A DNA stretch of 64,000 nt from Petrosia ficiformis (GCA_947044365.1 OX345636.1:1721501-1785500); one strand, 5' to 3'. Shown: positions 23,405 to 35,651, numbered from the stretch's first letter. Numbers and translations: made by a program. Notes: generated from the letters alone by a model not told the origin.

Positions 23405-26400
23405 CTATTGATATAATGAGTACTTTATCATACGAGAAGTAGGAGCCTGTTCATCTTGATATAATCCACCAGAACAAATGAATCTCAGATATTCCAGAAC
23501 TGCAAAATTATTGGAGATATCTCTGCTGGGTGAATGTTGGTTGCCATAAACATTTTGAGTTCGCATCAACGAATTGAATGCTTCAAACCTAATAATTTCA
23601 ATTGTTGGATTAGTGAACTTGAATCAAACATTATTCACATACCTTTCAGTGCTAAAACAACTAGCTGGACCAAACTCAACAATACAATCAACTAAGTGAA
23701 GTATCAAGTGAACCTTAAGCCTTTTAGAAAATGTGGGCATGTACTGGACAGTAGACTCTACAAACAATCGACATGTTTCTCTGTACTGATCAATGTCATC
23801 TTTTCGAAGAGGTATACAATAAGCAAGGCGAAAAACCTGTGGAAAGTGATGATGATATAATATTCATGTAAATGACACTAAACTTGCCTTTGACAGTAAC
23901 AACCAGCACTTTTGTTCATCAGGAGAAAGGTATCTTCCAATAACGAACAAAGCCATCTGCAAAAAACCTTTGAAATCTCTTCCGACAAATGATTTATAAT
24001 AGTAACATAATTATGTTACTCGTGATTGTTGTTGTAAATCCACAATAAGGAAAGGCAGCAAGAATAGCAAGTATCTTTCTTTTATTATTGGTGTCAATGC
24101 CATCCATAAAAGATCTCAACATATACTTACAACAACCAAGTAACACAGTATGAAGAGTTTCAACAGGAATAGCACTATGCACACATACAAAATGAAACAG
24201 TAGACTATTGTTGTGTTTGATACTTACTTGAAGAAGTCATCAGACTGCAGCTCAAACAAGGGGTTATCACCTTCTCTAATACCAAATTCAGTACGCTTTG
24301 CTATGGTGGGTTTGGTAGATGTCTGTGAAGCAATTATTTCCTTCTGTCTTCTGGCTAGTTCTTTAGACCTCTTAGTAGCAGTAACTGTTGTGTTAGAAAC
24401 ATCAACCTATATACAATGACATAAAATACAGACAGTGGTGTACATATTTTGGTAGCTTCTCTAGCCTGCTTACCATACAAAATCTACACAATAAGTTGCC
24501 TTACTACCAAGGTGCTGTAGTAGCTCTGATGCTCTAACATTGTCACAGAGTTCACACAGTAAGGTGCAATCACATAAACCATACTGTTAGAATATGCATC
24601 AAAGACTAAGACCATTTTCAAGGCAAACCAAGTCATCAACTAGAGGATTAACCATCTGCATAGTTGACACGTTATTGGAACATGCAATGAAATGTATGTT
24701 GTGAAACATTTTGGCTTCGGACTGTGGAAGACCTCCCAGTGACAAGCACCAAGCATCAAATTTGTTCCATTTTTTTGACCTGTTCCCACTAAAATCGTCA
24801 GTGTATAGAACTATGGGAGCAATAACAATGGGAAGGCCTCCAGATGCTGACTTTAAAGGATGAATCTTCATGTATGTCAAATGTTCCTATGATTGAAATG
24901 AATGTGCATTAGAAGAATTTAAGAATTTATACTACTCTTAATACAAACCTGAAATGGTACTACACTTAAAGCACCATTTGCCTATCTTAACAAAGAGCTA
25001 GGACATCTAGTGCAACATCTAATATCTGTGGAGATGATTTCACATTTTCCACTTATAATATAAGTATCAGAGTCTGCATTTAAGTAAGACACCTGAGGAT
25101 GCAACATCCAAAACTGCTCAAAGCTCAATATCATCTCAATTTGCACAAACACAGACTCTTCAGATTCCTGTAAGGAAATTAAATTTAATTGACAGCATGA
25201 AATATAATCAAATAGATGAAACAACCAATGGAAACATAAAATCTTTTTACCTTTTTTACAAATTTCAAGACCTTCCCCTGACATTCACCAATCATAGGGT
25301 GGCTGAAAATGATAAAGTCATTCACAAACACAGTTGTTCTTCCTATGACCGTTGTAACTGCAGGTAAGTCTGCATGCCAGCGGTTAGCATGGTACATCTC
25401 TCTGTTATAATATGATTGAAAATGTGTAACATTAAAAGGCACAATAATGAATAAATTTTTCTTACGATATAATATGAGGAGTAACAACTGGATACCGGAC
25501 AATGTTTGCAGATATTTCAGGATTGGCAAAGCACTGTTTCAAAATATTTGATGGTAAGCGCATATTAAAAGGGTACCACATGAACTAACAAACTATACAA
25601 CAAAAAGTATTGTGTAATTATAAATTTAAAAAAATCAATATCTGTCAGTCACCTTGTTTGGTTCAACAAAACCTGGCAACTTCATCCTTTTAATTGTATC
25701 AAGTGACTTGACAGGGTAATCTAACTTTTTCAACACGAACAAAATAAACTTCAAGTTATTTTCACCCTTTAGAATAAAGAAGTAAAACACAATGGTACAT
25801 GTAAGTGTAACCAAACAACAACACACAGGCTAGAAGTACAATTATTTTGGTCCAATGTACAATTGGTCTGGGTGAATTAACCAGCATGAACAGAAGTGCT
25901 TCAAAAGTTGAAGAAAAAGGAGAAACATCACCAGTATATCTATCTGATTCCAAGTCCATTAATTGTACCACACTTTCATCTAAATAATACATTATCACAT
26001 ATAGTATATTTCATAATTACAGAGAAGAAACAATTTTTTTTACCATCCATAAATTCCTCATTATAAAGTGACAAGGGATCATAGCTCACAGTTTCCACTT
26101 CATCATCACATTGAAACAGTTCATTGCTTGTTTCTTCCTTTTCATTGCCATAGATGTCTGGAAACTGCAAAATAATACAAATAAATTAAATAATTAAATT
26201 TAAAAAGGTATTGTTTTGTTTATATAAAATAATGATGAGTATTAATATAAATAGAAGGATGAAACAAATAAGGCACAGTAAAAGACCTGACACCCAGTAG
26301 GAATAATTTGTTTATGACGATATATCAGCTTTACAACTTCATACATGTATCAAGTGTGTGTAGTGTAACACAAATGACTGATTTAAACCTACCATGTCAT

Positions 26401-26632
26401 CTGTCAGAGGTGCTGCATGATCTACAGTATCAAGATGATCAGTATGAAGTCCACTTTCTGTAGAGACTAGAAGTTTGACTGAAATTTGTACCTATCACTC
26501 TCGAAATGCCTATCATACTTTGACTGATACTTGAAGGATTTCTGACAACACAAGCAATACAGATCTAAGGTACAAAGGTGTTTGTACTAATGTACACTTA
26601 TAACTGAAAATCTCACCTTGAATAGACGCCAT
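23405..26632 (-). CDS. Plavaka/En-Spm-like transposase, multi-exon
   Basis: At least ten exons with compatible phases can be chained on minus, from ATG at 26632 ('MASIQ', first intron GTGAGA) to TAG at 23405. Exon 2 encodes a zinc-finger-like 'YCLCCQKSFKYQSKYDRH'. Later exons give 'MLVNSPRPIVHW' (about 25870), 'MYHANRWHADLPAVTT' (about 25370), 'PIVLYTDDFSGNRSKKWNKF' then 'GGLPQ' and 'NIHFIACSN' (24700-24850), 'AIPVETLHTVLLGCCKYM' (about 24150), 'VHLILHLVDCIVEFGPA' (about 23680) and 'RFEAFNSLMRTQNVYGNQH' (about 23570). An N-terminal finger with VE-LHTVLLG and ERFE-FN blocks is typical of large DNA transposases of the CMC/Plavaka assemblage. I saw no inactivating lesion but did not verify every junction. 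It is divergent from gene B. Confidence 0.75.
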
Positions 26633-26801
26633 GATTTTGAAAAGAGTCAAATGTGCCCATGCGCAAGCGCATGCGCGAAACATAAACTCGCAGTTTTCGA
26701 TCTTTCCACCAGATAATTCCATGGCAGAGAGTCAAGGTGCATAGTATTTTAAAACGCTGTCATTGTTTAGATGTAATAATATATTGCAAATCACAGCAAC
26801 A
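26633..26801. promoter_or_regulatory. divergent promoter region between transposase and gene B
   Basis: Only 169 bp separate the two divergent start codons, so both promoters must be here or overlap the genes. It includes a CpG-containing palindromic stretch 'gcgcaagcgcatgcgc' (about 26661-26676), unusual in this AT-rich window. Confidence 0.5.
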
Positions 26802-27751
26802 ATGAGCAGAAGAGGATTCATTGCATTAAGTGATCAACCAATACAGCATCCATTATTCCCACTCCTTGATTACATAGCTCGAAGTGAATATCATCAGAGT
26901 GAATCCATCTCTGAAGTAAAGAGAGAGACAAAAGATATTCAGAAGGATGTTGATGAAATAAAAGAGTTGCAAAAAGAATTGCACGGCCTGATCGAAAAAG
27001 TATCCAAAGAAACTTTTGATTTGGATAAAAGTGGATATAAGGTTTAATGTATACATATAAATTATGTATTATGTTCATAGCATATACATGGAGATCATAA
27101 CAAATGTATATGTATTTAATGGACACCATTAAGAATTGGAGTAGCTGTTACCTTTAAATCTGATTAAAGACGGAGAGTAAGTTTATGTACTTTTGTAATA
27201 TGACATGCACTTTTTTTGTATTTATAAATAATGTAGGTTCTGGGCAAACCACAATGCCAAACATTGGTGAAATTACCAACTGCTAGGCTGGCAGAAGTGA
27301 TAATGAATTATCTGAAAGCTCCATCAGCAAAACTGAATATGTATAGTGATTATTTGGCTCTTTTGGTAATTGTAACAATCAATGCATTTAGGTAACTATT
27401 AATGAATTATTAACTTTCTTTTTACAGCGAAAGTACATCAGAGAGTATCCGGACTGTGAACATCACATGCACTTCCATGTGGAATATTCTAAATGGCTAG
27501 TGGGAAAATATCAGAATAGCACTCCATCCTCAGAGGACTGGAAGAAAATTAAAGAGGAGGATGAAGCATACGATTATCAGAGGATACATCACATAAATTT
27601 AGAAGAGAGTGGAAATGATGCTGGTGAGACAGCTACAGACTGTAGTGGTTTGCAGGAACAGGTGAATGTCGCAGTGGATAGTGAATTCGATTATCAGTGT
27701 GAAACAGGGTTGGAGGATCCACTTGCATCTGTACTCTATTACAATAATTAA
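26802..27751 (+). CDS. transposon gene B, three exons, unknown function
   Basis: Exon 1, 26802-27044, begins 'MSRRGFIALSDQPIQ' and contains a Glu/Lys-rich likely coiled coil (about 26915-27020). Exon 2, about 27238-27366, and exon 3, 27428-27751, join in phase 0 at standard GT/AG sites. Exon 3 carries 'YPDCEHHMHFHVEYSKWLVG' and an acidic C terminus. Total about 230 residues. It is divergent from the transposase and convergent with accessory gene C, so it is probably part of the same transposon. No homologous family recognised. A KKI/EED-rich C terminus could mediate protein contacts; this is speculation. Confidence 0.6.
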
Positions 27752-29542
27752 GTTACAACTTGTTACTGAAGCCAGGTATTACTTCACACCAGTTATCACT
27801 TGAATTGTGTTAATTTTATTTCTGGAATAATCACCAAGATATATCACAATCAGAAAGTATATATATATCGCTTCTATGTTTTATCACCAATAAAGGCATT
27901 GTCATATCTACACCTACCATTGAATTTTTTGTCAGTATATACTTGTTTAAGTTCATTAGCACATGCAAACTTTCAGATTACCACCATGATCTCCAATCTC
28001 TAGACATTAAAACAAAGTGATATGTTACAAAAATAATTTACATGGATATAATAATTAGATGGAAATAATATTAGAACAATGATTAATAATAGTGAATACA
28101 ACAAAGAACAGTGATTAAAATTCATTAGTCCACTGATTTCGAATCAAACTTAAGTTTTTTCTTTGCCAATTCTTCTGGCTCTCTTGGTTTCCTTTTGTAT
28201 TTTCTCATCCACTCTGGTGGTGTATAATAAATGCCTCTTTTAAAACAAGCCTGAGATTGAGATGGTTCTACATTATAGTCAGGGTCTATATCGTAATGCT
28301 ATTCCCATTCATCAAAGCTATAATTAATGAACAACAAAAGTAAAAAGCTATTAATTGAGCACATAATATAAATTTGGCAGATGACAAGGAGTGCAAGAAA
28401 TCAATTTACTGAAGGGCATATTGTGTCACCAAAGTATATCTATACATATACAAACCATGTGTATACACATGTAATTGCAACCAATTATCTAACACTAACA
28501 CTGCAATCTATGCTAGTTGCATGACCTATCACTATTATGATATATATGCCCTTGACAGAAAGAAATTCCTGTCCAGTGTTTAGTTACTGTACTGAAATTG
28601 CTGGTAATATCATCCATTATACCCAGTTGTAAAACTGATATGATAACGTGTCTTCTCTGCTCTCATGTACTATCTGGACTTTGTAATGCTATAAATATTA
28701 TAATACATTGTAATTCTGCAAAGCGAACCTTTTTTCACTCTCTGAAGGAGTGCACGATATCTTTTTTTTCTTCTGAATCAAGAGTGTCACTCTCACTTCC
28801 ACTGTTACCTTTAACTAAATAGAATACAATTTAAACTTTACAAAGTTATTGTGTGAAATATCCGATATATGCATGACTGTACTTTCTCTTCAGTATTATT
28901 TTAGGAGAAAAAGATGAAGAGTAATGAACAGCAAAAACAAACATCACACAGTAGTATGACCATGTGACAAATGTAATAGAGCAAAGGAAATTTTTCAAAT
29001 ATAAGTAAATGAAATGTTAGGAGAAGCAAGTCTTTCCTAATACACACATACATGCAGTTACTACAGTTTTGGCTTTCCAGAAATAGTTCATGATAACACA
29101 CTTCCACATGCTGTATCAGATTTATAATCACATCAGCATTGGGCCTATGCCCTGAGCTTAGTAATTATTAATCTGATATATTACTTGTATGTGTTATAAC
29201 ATTATATATTAATATAAAATCACTATAATGTAATCTATTATAATATAATTATAATTATATATAATTTATTTTTCAAATCTATTATAATTATTACAATTAT
29301 AAATTATGTATAATCATCATAATAATAATAATAACTGAAGTTACATGTACCTTTTTCATTTAGAATCTTGGTTTCATTGTCACTATTTGCATTTTCTCCC
29401 CATATGTCTATTATAAAAAAGTAAATATAATGCATTATATAGCTATATAGTTAATGAAATTTATGATATCATTATATATATATATATATATATATGTCTA
29501 TCTAGACTAGCTATTTAAAGTTTACCTTCTTCATGTTCAATC

Positions 29543-29549
29543 TTTTCTT
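29543..29549. repeat. target site duplication, left (TTTTCTT)
   Basis: Immediately outside the left TIR. An identical 7-bp copy follows the right TIR at 35620-35626. Confidence 0.9.
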
Positions 29550-29731
29550 TACGGTGGCCGAGAAGGGCCATTCGTTTCCTATCAGTGTTATTGCTAAAGT
29601 ACAATATTTCCATTTACAATTATGGCCATTTCCAAATACTGTTATTGCTAAAGTACAATATTTCCATTTACAATTATGGCCATTTCCAAATACTGTCGTT
29701 TCCAAACATGAAATAATATCCATTTACAATT
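29550..29731 (+). repeat. left terminal inverted repeat with 54-bp internal duplication
   Basis: Contains two tandem copies of a 54-bp unit (about 29591-29698), then a third partial 'ccatttacaattatggcaat'. The right TIR has a single copy. Such subterminal repeats often bind the transposase; here that is inference. Confidence 0.85.
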
Positions 29732-29891
29732 ATGGCAATTTCCAAATACTGTCGTCTCGAAATAATAATAATAATAAACATGAAATTTATAATAATAACC
29801 ATTATAATAAAAATAAAGATTAATTAATATTATTATCACGTGATGCTGCTGCTGCAATGCATGACGTCCAACTTTACTCTCAGAAGTCAAA

Positions 29892-31237
29892 ATGCCACGA
29901 TTTGTCTTCTTTATTCTTACGATGGTGATCAGTATTGTACCTTCTGCTTATGGAGCTGACAGGGAGGACGTTATACGACTATACTGTTCTTGCGGATATT
30001 CCTACAGTTTAATAGTATCTTTTTTATACTTCATCCATGGAATATCTATATCCTTACGCCAGCTAAAGAGGATACTGAAACGTTTAAATCTAAAGAGACG
30101 TCATAGAGTTGACAGGAACATGATCAGGCAAGCAAATTTACTTATAAGGGTAAGTCTGGCTATGGTATACAAAGCTTTTACTTTGATATGTTAATTCAGG
30201 AGGAGTTACAGGGCTCTGGTAGTCTTCTAGGATATAGAAGTCTGTGGAGACGTCTTCAAAGTCGATATGGAATGTGTGTACCAAGGTGTGTTTCATGTAT
30301 GATATTGACTTTAATAACTAAATAATTTGACTATGATAATTTATATATAGAGACCTTGTTATGTTGCTACTGGCAAAAATTGCCCCTGATGACTCACATC
30401 ATAGGAGACAGCATCGCTTAGCCAGAAGAACTTATTACAATAAAGTGAGTATATGTAATAATTATAAAGTATTATATATATGTTAAAATGGCTTTTCATA
30501 TAATAATGTGCATATACATATGTATAATGTGCATGCATAATATGTGTTACAAATGATCAAGAGTCCTAATTATGTGTGGCATGCTGATGGAATGGACAAG
30601 CTTAAACCATTTGGATTTGCAATACATGGATGCATTGATGGGTATGTAGACAAACAGGTAATAACACAGTTTGAAATACATATTATAATTGTACAGTTAT
30701 TCCAGGCGCTTACTGTGGTTAAATGTTGGAATAAGCAACAACAACCCACATATTATAGCTTATCACTATTTGAAATGTGTGGAAGAAGTGGGAGGTAATA
30801 TAATTATATTGTATTTGCATGCATATAAATTACATATGTTATGTTGTGTACTCATAGGTATGCCAATGGTCTTGCGTTGTGACTGTGGGACTGAGAATAG
30901 TAATCTAGCATTCATTTAACCCTACTTACGACGGAATCACATTGATTGCTTCAGTGGAACAGAAAGTTTTAGATATGGAAGATCTACCACCAACCAGGTA
31001 TAAAGCAATGTATAGCCATTTGTTATAGGATATAATTGTATGATATTAGCGCATAGAGGCTTGGTGGAGCCAGCTGAAGAAAAGTTGTACACATTGGTGG
31101 CAGATGCTGTTCAAGGTACATATTATATAATGTACATAATTAAACATTAAACACTTTGACCACAGAGTATGGAGGCACATGATCTCTTTGATAACACAAA
31201 TTTTATCCATGTGTAAGTTTATGTATTCTGTTATGAG

Positions 31238-31272
<35 letters not shown>

Positions 31273-31714
31273 CACACTGCACCTGACTGTAGGGATTGCC
31301 TACGTCTCTGTTTTATGGCTTTAATACAGAAAGATTTGTGTACAATCAGATTTGAGTGGAATTCACATCTTATCAGGCCAATGCGTAATTGTCATTGTCC
31401 CTCGGGACATCCAAATGTACTGTACTTCATGCCTGAAATACTTGGTGGGTACATGACTGAATATATATAATTTAATGTTCAAAGTACTTGTATTACACAA
31501 AGGTGTTGAAGATCGCTTGTGTCAACTGAATAGCAGAGACCTGCCAACTGTTTATCAGTATGCACAACCACCAGATCCTCCTGCTAGCCTTGAGTTTTTA
31601 CAAGCAGCAAAACAAATAATGGACAGTAACAATTTGGACATGCCCATCAGTATTAAAGAAGCACTGGATTTATATGTAATTCTTACAACTACAATAGAAC
31701 AACATGTTGATTAA
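29892..31714 (+). pseudogene. integrase-core DDE transposase (rve-like), one nonsense codon
   Basis: About ten exons in compatible phase from ATG at 29892 to TAA after 'EQHVD' at 31714. N-terminal helix-turn-helix-like region: 'REDVIRLYCSCGYSYSLI' and 'SLRQLKRILKRLNLKRR'. Then 'GYRSLWRRLQSRYGM' (about 30230) and 'WHADGMDKLKPFGFAIHG' (first Asp, about 30580). Next come 'NVGISNNNPHIIAYHYLK' (about 30730), 'VLRCDCGTENSN' (second Asp, about 30875) and 'RIEAWWSQLKK' (catalytic Glu, about 31060), then a C-terminal tail with 'GHPNVLYFMPEIL'. This matches the integrase-core proteins spread through animal genomes. The only lesion I see is TAA at 30917-30919 after 'NSNLAFI', where a Gln codon (CAA) is plausible. 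The first exon also reads as a possible signal-like hydrophobic start. Convergent with the kinase. Confidence 0.8.
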
Positions 31715-31829
31715 TATTCTTGAAAGTAATTTCTAAACAGTTTTGATATATAAAACTCAATGTAATACTCAATATCATGGATATTCATGAAAACTCAGGA
31801 AAACTCAATGTGTCAATATGATGAATGGT

Positions 31830-34800
31830 TTAGACACTTTTATCACAACCATTAATTGTGATACCTTTAGCTATGTCCAAAAGTAAATGAAGGACTGCAG
31901 CTACTGCTGGTCTTTGTTCCATAGATTCCAGGCACCTCTTGCATATTGATTTGACATTACCAGTCAAATCTGTTGTATCTGGGCATTCATTGTGTACAGA
32001 AACTTTACAAAGTATTTGATAAGGGTTCAGTCCAGGCCATAGTACTCTTTCCTGGAATGTTACTATCATGACACACCCAAAAGCGTATATGTCACAGTGT
32101 GGGCCTAGACTCTCGGCACGAAGCTGTTCAGGAGCTTGAAATCCTGGAGACCCTGTCATCATAGTTCTTGTTCCAATAATGGTGGAATTGTTAATTGCTC
32201 TACACAAACCAAAATCTGTCAAAGTTGCATGCATGGTCAGTGAATCAACCTACATAATTATATGTAATAGAATATACATAATATGAGTATATCTTTGCAA
32301 TATGTAACACACCAAAATATTAGCTGGCTTGATGTCCAGATGAGCTATTTGTGGATTTGATAAATGTAGATACATAATTGCCTGACATACTTGTATGCAT
32401 ATATACAATTTTTCTGGGAAAGTGAACTATATTTTGGATGTATGTAATTATTATAATAGTATGCAAGATATTTTACTTTTCTTATAGCTCCAAATATATG
32501 GTCATGAAGGTTGCTTCCCCTAACAAGGGGAGATAAAATGGTAATTCCCTCTTCACTTGTCTCGACTCCTAGAAAGCTGCTAAGATTGGGATGCTGTAAT
32601 TTCCTGGCAAATTTGGGAAAGAAATTGCAGTTCTTGATAGTGATACAATTAATTCAATATATATTGTCTATAACATACTTTAGAATATCAATTTCAGATG
32701 CAATGACTGCTGTTTCAGAAAACTGCATTGGGATTACTTTGGCAGCAACAAGGAATCCCCGCCAAGCTGCAACATGAACAGTTCCAAAACTTCCCCGACC
32801 AACAACCTCTAGTAATTCTAGTGTGTTAGGATCTACAGATTTACACACAAATCACAATAAGTAAATATCCATAGGAGTTGTTAGCAGCTAACCACTGGTT
32901 TTTACTTTTGACAACTGTGTAAGACGCTTCATAGTAATGTCTGTGAAAAAAAATTAAATTAATTTGAAAAGAGTATACATTTTCAGTTTGGTAACATAAC
33001 CTGCATTGCCAGGTGTAGTAGTGTCATGTGCAGTGACCATCCTGAGATCATTTTTATCTTAGGCATATTAGAAGTCAGCAATAACATTCATGACATGAAC
33101 AATCAGTAGCAATATACCTTCAATAGTGAACTTAAACTCTTTAGGATCACTAGAACCATAGACATGTATCTGACACATATACATGCCACACTGAGATGTG
33201 TACAAAACAGGATAGCATTCACTACTCAAGGAGCGATCATCACAATACCATTGGTACTGTGATACAGAATGATAGCCACCCTTTACAACACACACCAAAA
33301 CAGACACTTTCCCTCCAGGGCAGCAATAGCCTCCAGTCCACACATCAAACACACTATCTAAATGTAAAATAAGTTAGCACATGCATCGTGAATGAATTAC
33401 CATTGCTGAGCACCAACAATTAAATTACCAGGTTTAGGTTGTTTATAGTGAACACTGCCATTGCGACAATCACATGAATCAACCAGCATTATTTCACCTC
33501 CTAGTAACATAATTATATGTTGCAAAACTGTATGCGATAATTGGATATATAGACAACAGATAAATCATCTTACCTATCGCCCTTTCAACTCCTACAAAGA
33601 AGAAATCATCCATATGAAGGGGATTTTCAGACAGGACAGAGTCAGTATTAAGATCGTTTTCATACTCATGCCCAAGATCAAAATCTTCTATTACATCTAA
33701 TGCTTGTTGTTGATTAACTGTTACAAACATCCAACTCTCTCGATATAGGCTTTTCTTTCTCTTGATGAACATAGGCTCAAATGGCTTCCATACTATAATC
33801 ATGAATGAAAAATAAAAGACTAATTATTTAAAATGACAAACTTCAGAGAAATTCTACCCCTTAGAAATTGAAAACATAACAAATTGTAAAAAATAATTTT
33901 CAGAAATGCTTTAAAATAGAAATATGTCTTATTATAAATGATGCATTATAGAAAAGTATCCAAGTAAAAACAAATCAACTTACAAGTATTGCATGTAAAA
34001 AATGTGTGTTTCATTACCTGGAATTTTACACTCAGATTCATCTTCCATAGGAACCTCAACAACAGCAGCAACATTAGTAGCAGGAGTATTAGTTGTATCA
34101 TGACCTGTACATTTTTCTGTAGAGTCTTCATGAATGGTATCACCATGTTCTTCACCAACAACTTTGTAAGAATATACATATATTCATGTTCATACATAAT
34201 GTTAAGTTCTAATACCTGTGACATCACCTTCAACATCTCCAACAAAATCTGCATGGATGTTTTAACAGTACTATATTAACTACAAACAGATATTCATGTT
34301 TATTTTACTACACATACCTTTCTTTTTCTTAACACAAAAGAACCGTGCCTTTGAAGGATACTTCATTCTACTGAGTTTAATGTATTTCTCTAAAGACCAA
34401 TCACACTCCCGTGCTGTTTCTCCTGTTCCTTCTATATCCACTTCAATTTTGTCTCCATTCCAAATTGCAACCCCCCTACTATCAGCAATGTAAAATTCAT
34501 GACTCTCTTGTTCTTCAACAGAGAATATTTCTTGCACGCATTTAGCAAGCATACGATTATATGTGCAATCATGCAGCTCTCATCAGGACATTTTTAAGCT
34601 TTTCCCCTCTAATATGAATTCCTCTTCCTCTTTTATCACAGTGGTACATCATACCAACAGGTATCTATTAAATAGTAAATTTTACAGAAAGACTTACTAA
34701 CATGACCATATGTCAGCAAGCAAGAACAAACAGTTTAAACAAAATAAGCAAGAATAATGCAAATAAGTTTGTTTTATTATTAAGTTATTTTGAATCACAG

Positions 34801-35405
34801 GAATAATCTATTTTTAATTACCCTGCTTCATGTTACTTGATGAAATGCTAGAACCAATACATTTAATCCACATAATGTCATACAGTTGATTATCTCCTAG
34901 CAGGTTGTAAATTATTACTTCTATATATACACAAAAATATTACTCTTGATTATTAAACATTAAGAATTGGAATGTTTATATCATAGCTATTACAAGGGAG
35001 TACAAGAAATCAAGGAATGGCAGTTAGTAACTAGAAGAACAATGCATTAATAGTGGTGGCTATTATATTATAATTCAAGTAGGTTTATAAAAATCCCAAC
35101 AGATATACTATACTGCATGCTTCTTACCATTAGCTGTGCATCGAGATCATCAACTTTTGATTTCTTACTTTTTGTAGTAGCCTGCCTTAGCCTGCTTTTC
35201 CTCTTGGCATGTGCAATGTACTGCTCAATAGCTATACAATACATAATTATTATAATTCAGTATACAGATGAAGGTAAGTCAACGATTCGACAAAATAATT
35301 TTTAATATCTGGTTACTTACTACTGTTGGCAGTGTAAGTCCCTTCACTCAGACTGCTTGTTGCAGTCTCTTCACTGAACTCACTAACTTCACCCTCATCA
35401 AGCAT
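31830..35405 (-). CDS. TKL protein kinase with Ig-like domain, transposon cargo
   Basis: About fifteen exons chain in frame from ATG at 35405 to TAA at 31830, roughly 730 residues; most introns are phase 1. Early exons: 35321-35405, 35169-35231, 34822-34920, 34318-34578. An Ig-like domain lies at about 33120-33358 ('YQWYCDD', 'QCGMYMCQI': core Trp and second Cys), flanked by phase-1 introns. Kinase domain: Gly loop 'GRGSFGTVHVAAW', 'VAAKVI' Lys (about 32760), 'LQHPNLSSFLG', catalytic loop 'HLDIKPANIL' (about 32320), 'LTDFGLCR' (about 32210), 'GSPGFQAPEQLR', 'CDIYAFG'. All catalytic residues are present, so it is predicted to be active on Ser/Thr or Tyr. No signal peptide or transmembrane helix was seen. 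No lesion found, unlike the neighbouring kinase. Role unknown; innate-signalling kinases are common in sponges. Confidence 0.82.
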
Positions 35406-35491
35406 GATGCCACGTGTGTACCGTATATACCGTATATACCCTAACTTGCGTTTACTATAGCTGCATGATGTTTAACGCTTGGAAACGACGG

Positions 35492-35619
35492 AATTGTAAA
35501 TGGATATTATTTCATGTTTGGAAACGACAGTATTTGGAAATGGCCATAATTGTAAATGGAAATATTGTACTTTAGCAATAACACTGATAGGAAACGAATG
35601 GCCCTTCTCGGCCACCGTA
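35492..35619 (-). repeat. right terminal inverted repeat
   Basis: 128 bp, reverse complement of the left TIR minus its 54-bp duplication. Confidence 0.9.
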
Positions 35620-35626
35620 TTTTCTT
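35620..35626. repeat. target site duplication, right (TTTTCTT)
   Basis: Perfect match to 29543-29549. Confidence 0.9.
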
Positions 35627-35651
35627 GCTTTATATTCTCCATTTCCCACAT

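Larger units (their letters stand above)
29550..35619. mobile_element. 6,070-bp TIR transposon carrying an integrase-like transposase and a protein kinase
   Basis: Ends are inverted repeats beginning 'tacggtggccgagaagggcc': left 29550-29731, right 35492-35619. They are identical by eye over the right-hand 128 bp. The left copy is longer because a 54-bp segment ('ttattgctaaagtacaatat' and on) is tandemly duplicated. The perfect 7-bp TSD TTTTCTT flanks it and splits an exon of gene C. Inside are two convergent genes: transposase from 29892 and kinase from 35405, with stop codons only about 115 bp apart. The kinase start lies 87 bp inside the right TIR and the transposase start 160 bp inside the left, so the TIR regions probably supply promoters. 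A rve-like eukaryotic superfamily (IS3EU or Ginger type) is my best guess; the 7-bp TSD should be checked against it. Confidence 0.9.
28125..35651 (-). pseudogene. transposon accessory gene C, exon split by nested transposon
   Basis: Exons on minus: ATG at 35651 to 35620, continuing after the nested element at 29542-29526 (GTAAAC donor); 29351-29407; 28739-28814; and 28125-28317. Junctions are phase 1, phase 1 and phase 2. Removing the nested element and one 7-bp duplication restores the reading frame across the insertion ('MWEMENIKQ' then 'EKIEHEE'). The product would be about 125 residues, acidic at first and ending with the basic 'CFKRGIYYTPPEWMRK' tail shared with 12306-12590. A TAG at 28299-28301 near the start of the last exon may be a second lesion or may mark a different acceptor. 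Small second protein of the surrounding transposon; function unknown. Confidence 0.6.

Noticed and set aside
32400..32480. Second apparent frame break before the kinase catalytic loop
   Set aside because: Resolved by the acceptor 'atatag' giving 'FTFPEKLYICIQV' in phase 0.
32600..32640. Apparent frameshift in the cargo kinase N-lobe
   Set aside because: Resolved by using the acceptor just before 'GAAATTACAGCATCCC', which restores 'KKLQHPNL' in frame.
34560..34675. Open frame between kinase exons 3 and 4 on minus ('MMYHCDKRGRGIHIRGEKL')
   Set aside because: Including it breaks the reading frame. Joining exon 3 directly to the acceptor at 34578 keeps phase 1, so it is treated as intron.
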